NCBI GenBank assembly: GCA_963691655.1
Contig: OY829326.1
Location: 78,175,235 to 78,239,234, forward strand
Direction: 5' to 3'
Length of the DNA stretch: 64,000 nucleotides
From: Toxonevra muliebris
Taxonomy: Eukaryota; Arthropoda; Insecta; Diptera; Pallopteridae
Shown here: in pieces, positions 60,441 to 64,000 of the stretch
How positions within the stretch are numbered: position 1 is the stretch's first letter
Layout: every line of letters begins with the position of its first letter
Program-made: the position numbers and the translations under genes
The notes under the pieces: generated by a model
What the model saw: the letters and a program-made list of their open reading frames with translations, nothing else
Told to the model about the DNA's origin: nothing
The model's database searches: none

Positions 60441-62115
60441 TACAAAAAACCGTAAAAAATCCCCAGAAAGTGGAAAATTTGTATGGGAGGTACCCTTCTT
60501 TTAAAGTTTATTTTGCAATGCAAAATAAGTTTTAATTTTAAAATACTTTTAAAAACACACTAGTCCATGGCGTATAAAAAGTGAAAATTTTAAACATTTT
60601 TGCAATTTGGATTCATGTTTCATAAAACCAAGTTACAGATTTTTGTTGTTCAGTGACTTACATCAAATTTTGATGGGCAACAAATTTTTTTTACATATTA
60701 TTCCTCTATCAACCCTCGTCATGGGTAAAAAAGTAACTTATTCAAAAAGGGCAAAAATTACCCATACTGGTGGTTAATTTGTTGGAGGAAAATATTTTAC
60801 AAAAAATTCTGCTATAAGCTTCCGAGCATACAAACATGCTTTGATGCAAAACTGACAAGTTGTCTTATGGTTTATTACACTTAAAAAACGACCAATATGA
60901 TTGTAAAAGGCACCAAATTAAGGATAATTAATTTACCAATAAACAATTTTACACCTTGTTTTAGTCAATTAGCTATAACATCTAAAATTGACAACCCACG
61001 AAAATAAATTTTAATTGCATTGAAAGCTAATAAAATTCTCTTTTTAACAATATGTAAAGAAGCTTTGTCAAGTTTTTAGTATTTGTCATGCGGGTCGGTG
61101 GGATCAGTGGCAACAACTTAAAATATTTCTGGGAGTTCAGAAACTATTAATCTGATGATTTTCTCAATAACAGGCAAGAGTTACCCTACTCCTTAATAGG
61201 TATAGTTTCTACCAATTTCCAGTCTTCAGGAAACACAGAATTGGTCAAAATTAAGTTAAAAAATTAAGATAAGTGCGCGTCAATGTCCTTGTAAATAAAT
61301 TTGACGAACTTGATGGGAATATCATTTACACCAATGGCGTTAGATTACAAACTAAAAACAACGGAAAAAAGTTCATCCGCACAGACATTTCAGAAAGAAA
61401 AATCAGCAACATCATTAAAGCTATTTAAGTCCGTTACGGGGACATCGGATGGGGATGCGATTTCTATTACGTCATCCTTGCCGAAATCAGAATCCTTTGA
61501 ACATCCATAGTCCATACATCTACGTACCTACAACATACATCGCAAAGAATGCCATTAATCCATCCAATCAAAATTTCGCAGAAAATAATTTATCACAAAA
61601 TAAACTGTCACAAACCTAGTCGGCTTTAAGAGGATTTGGCAAAATAATTTTTCTCGATTCAAGGTTAACAAAACACGATAATGTACATACATACAATATT
61701 ATGAAATACTTTATGTCAGGATCTCAAAAGGATCACATCCCTAGTTTATACAGTAAGAAAAGTCCTAAATATGTGTCTTCATTTTAGATAATGACCACGT
61801 CGAATTTCAGATGTAATACTGGAGACCATGTGAGTAGCTTTATTTTAGTGTACGCTACGCCTATATGTGATTTGTTACTATGTCAGGGGATTTCACAAAT
61901 AGATTTTCCATACCCCTTATAAGCCATTATTGCCCAGAAAATGGGTTACCATGTTCCATTTTTGTTGACAATGACTCACAAATGAAATTTGTCACATGAT
62001 TCACATTTCTGAAAATTTCGTTAAAGCAAAGCATTTACGCGATCGCATCCTTTAGAAGTAAAATTATTTCCTTCTGCTTAAACATTTGAATTGAAAATAC
62101 ATCGAGCCAAGAATA
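60441..62115. other. Intergenic, nothing recognised
   Basis: AT-rich; no supported gene. Beyond 60440 any 5' UTR of the retroelement is not distinguishable. Confidence 0.4.
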
Positions 62116-62119
62116 TTAA

Positions 62120-63287
62120 CCTTCATCCGTTCCTCATTTCCGCAACTTAAAGAGTCCCTGTAGTGTCAATTTGACGCTGTATAGAGTTTGGTTTGAAAAA
62201 CGATTGAAATAATTAGATATGTGCTCTAAAACAAAAAAATTAACGTATCAAAGCCATATTCACATCATATACTTGTTTATTGTTATTTTTGGACTCGCTA
62301 GGTGGCGCTGACGTCGAGGTATTTCGATAAATTATATTTATGATCCGATTTAACTCACAATATACCATATACTAGCTACATAGAAACAAAAATATTTACT
62401 AAAAATGGATCCGGTAAATGGCACTGGAGTCGAGATATTTCGAAAATGTATTTTTATGGTCTGATTTGGCTCATATTCAGAATACGAGTATACTTATGTA
62501 TGGTAAAACTTTTATGTACAAATACTTCCAATGGGGCCTGTGAGTAGAACTACTCAAGTAAATGATATGAATAATAAGTGCAATAATTAAGTTTAGATCG
62601 GGATTTGGCACGCTCATTTCTTTTGCAAAGTTTTTTTGTAGTTTCAATTTTCGTATTACCCAAACTTTGCACAGTTCGGCCAACGACTATAGACTTTATC
62701 CTTTTACTTTTTTCATTAATTGCTGAAACTAAAAATTCAAAGTAAACCACAGGCACTAAAAAAACTGACGCATTCAATTGCTCTGCACATGATTCACAAA
62801 CATTGAAATTCAATGAAAAGTATGAGCGATGATAATACTTCAGTGCAACGTGAAAACGCATACAGTGTTGGCCTTAAAACGAACTTTAGGTCAATATTTG
62901 CCCAAAAATAGCCACCATATGGGCCAAAACGATGTTGCCAATTACTGGAATATTCGTCTTTCAAGGTAAAAGTGTACTAAATATTTTAGTCAAAGGTCGA
63001 AAACCAGGGTTGAAGAGTATAGTGAGTATATTTTTATTTTATAGTTTTAATACGCTTTTGTCCTGAGGTATGCATATAGAGTAATTTTGACACTAAGGAA
63101 CTCATAGGTTTTTTTTTCTGTTGACAGCTCAGCAAAATTAATACAACACTTCTTGCTACTAAATAGCACTTATAAAGAAAAAAAAACGAAAGTCGTAAAA
63201 TTTGAACCAAAAATAATCACAGATATCCAACATATTCACGTTGAAAGTCTAAAATAGTGTCAAATTGACACTAGGAACGGATGAAGG
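62120..63287. mobile_element. TTAA-flanked TIR element (piggyBac-type), 1.17 kb, non-autonomous
   Basis: TTAA at 62116-62119 and 63288-63291. The ends CCTTCATCCGTTCCT and AGGAACGGATGAAGG are perfect 15-bp inverted repeats. Near-palindromes lie close to both: GTGTCAATTTGACGC (about 62162) and AGTGTCAAATTGACACT immediately inside the right end. The interior holds a diverged tandem duplication (62291-62500). The minus-strand open frame at 62550-62861 has no recognised homology and is not called a gene. Confidence 0.8.
62291..62500. repeat. Diverged tandem duplication inside the TTAA element
   Basis: Two units about 115 bp apart share TAGGTGGCGCTGACGTCGAG / TAAATGGCACTGGAGTCGAG, then GTATTTCGATAAA / ATATTTCGAAAAT, TTTATGATCCGATTT / TTTATGGTCTGATTT and ATATACCATATAC / AGAATACGAGTATAC. 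Confidence 0.65.
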
Positions 63288-63291
63288 TTAA

Positions 63292-64000
63292 GATATGCAG
63301 TCTTTTTTTTATTAAAATTTACAAACCTTACATTTTTTGTAACAGTGAACTTCCACGAAATTTTCTCTAATGAAAATATATTTATTTCTATGAGTGTATC
63401 TTTTAATACAAAACGAATTTGTTTACAAAGTTTTTTCCCTCTTTTAAACAAAAACAAATATATTGTTTTTATCAACGCTTCAAAAGTTTAAATGAAATCA
63501 GATAAGGAATCTTTAATGAAATCGTATGAGATTATTGCAATTCTCTATAGAAGCTATAGAAAAGACTATGGTTAAAATTGAGCATAGAAATTGCCGTGAA
63601 TGAATCATTGAGAATGATATTACTCAATTTAGGTGTGAATCACAATAGAATTGCCAATTTATATACTCCAAATTAGCTAAAGATTACATTGTTTTTGAGA
63701 AACATCTTCCCAAAATATGTTTTCATTAAATGAGATTTTAACTTTTTAAATATCCATGCATTTTAAGAATAGAAAATGTCTCAACACATTAAATAAAAAA
63801 CAGAAAAGAATGAAAACAGAACAGAAATCAAAATTTGTCGCTTTTTCCAGTGAATTTATTTTTAGACAATACAATTTGTATTTAATCATTGATAAGATTT
63901 GTAATTACATTTATAATGAAATTACATACTTACTTTAATCTAGCACACTTAAAAAATAAAATACAAATACCACAAAAAATGGGTAAGATAAATAAATCTT
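63292..64000. other. Intergenic, nothing recognised
   Basis: AT-rich to the window end; no supported feature. Confidence 0.4.

Noticed and set aside
62550..62861. 103-codon minus-strand ORF as a piggyBac transposase remnant
   Set aside because: No DDD motif or C-terminal cysteine domain; sequence shows no recognisable similarity.
1..64000. CRISPR arrays, rRNA genes or bacterial-type operons
   Set aside because: None seen; introns, base composition and transposon types are those of an insect nuclear genome.

Overview
This is AT-rich nuclear DNA from a higher (cyclorrhaphan) fly. It has short GT-AG introns, CAA/CAG-rich stretches and a dense, layered load of transposon remains. Two real protein-coding genes are visible, and both are conserved in flies: a seven-coding-exon Brachyury-type T-box gene on the + strand (brachyenteron, byn, 35439-39343, about 680 residues) and an eight-coding-exon cationic amino acid transporter of the SLC7/CAT family on the - strand (48413-54688, about 1116 residues with a roughly 530-residue cytoplasmic tail). 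The high similarity of the T-box part to Drosophila byn, together with retroposon fragments of a type I associate with tephritids, suggests a tephritid-like fruit fly; this is an inference.

Layout. 1-35 kb is gene-poor. It holds a TTAA-flanked piggyBac-type MITE (399-631), fragments of RNase-H-bearing non-LTR retrotransposons (1377, 6446, 18255), a nest of MITEs (8.66-10.13 kb), two convergent tRNA-like heads (10.37-10.62 kb), a retroelement gag-like ORF (15.1-16.0 kb), an inverted pair of TA-flanked MITEs (18.9-19.9 kb), two TIR elements with 8-bp target duplications (20.7-21.6 and 23.98-24.92 kb), a decayed PIF/Harbinger transposon with both its genes (26.9-29.2 kb), a hammerhead self-cleaving ribozyme (31.08-31.13 kb, - strand), a Jockey-type RT scrap (32.0 kb) and a broken mariner transposase (33.6-34.1 kb). 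byn follows at 35.4-39.3 kb. The interval between byn and the transporter carries a 2.8-kb Harbinger copy with recognisable TIRs and TTA target duplication (40378-43207), a Harbinger-related deletion derivative (44479-45324) and two RT scraps. The transporter's 2.4-kb intron 6 contains a MITE that was itself hit by a piggyBac-like insertion. 55.6-64 kb holds a non-LTR 3' end, an internally deleted non-LTR element in which the endonuclease start is joined in frame to the RNase H domain (59.36-60.44 kb), and a 1.17-kb TTAA element with inverted ends (62120-63287).

The two host genes have no evident functional link: byn is a transcription factor for hindgut and caudal visceral development, and the transporter is a plasma-membrane carrier. 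The clearest unexpected item is the complete hammerhead fold at 31079-31127. The rest of the interest lies in transposon architecture: paired TTAA families with palindromes just inside their ends, a 68-bp hairpin MITE, nested insertions with recoverable order, and the RT-less non-LTR derivative.
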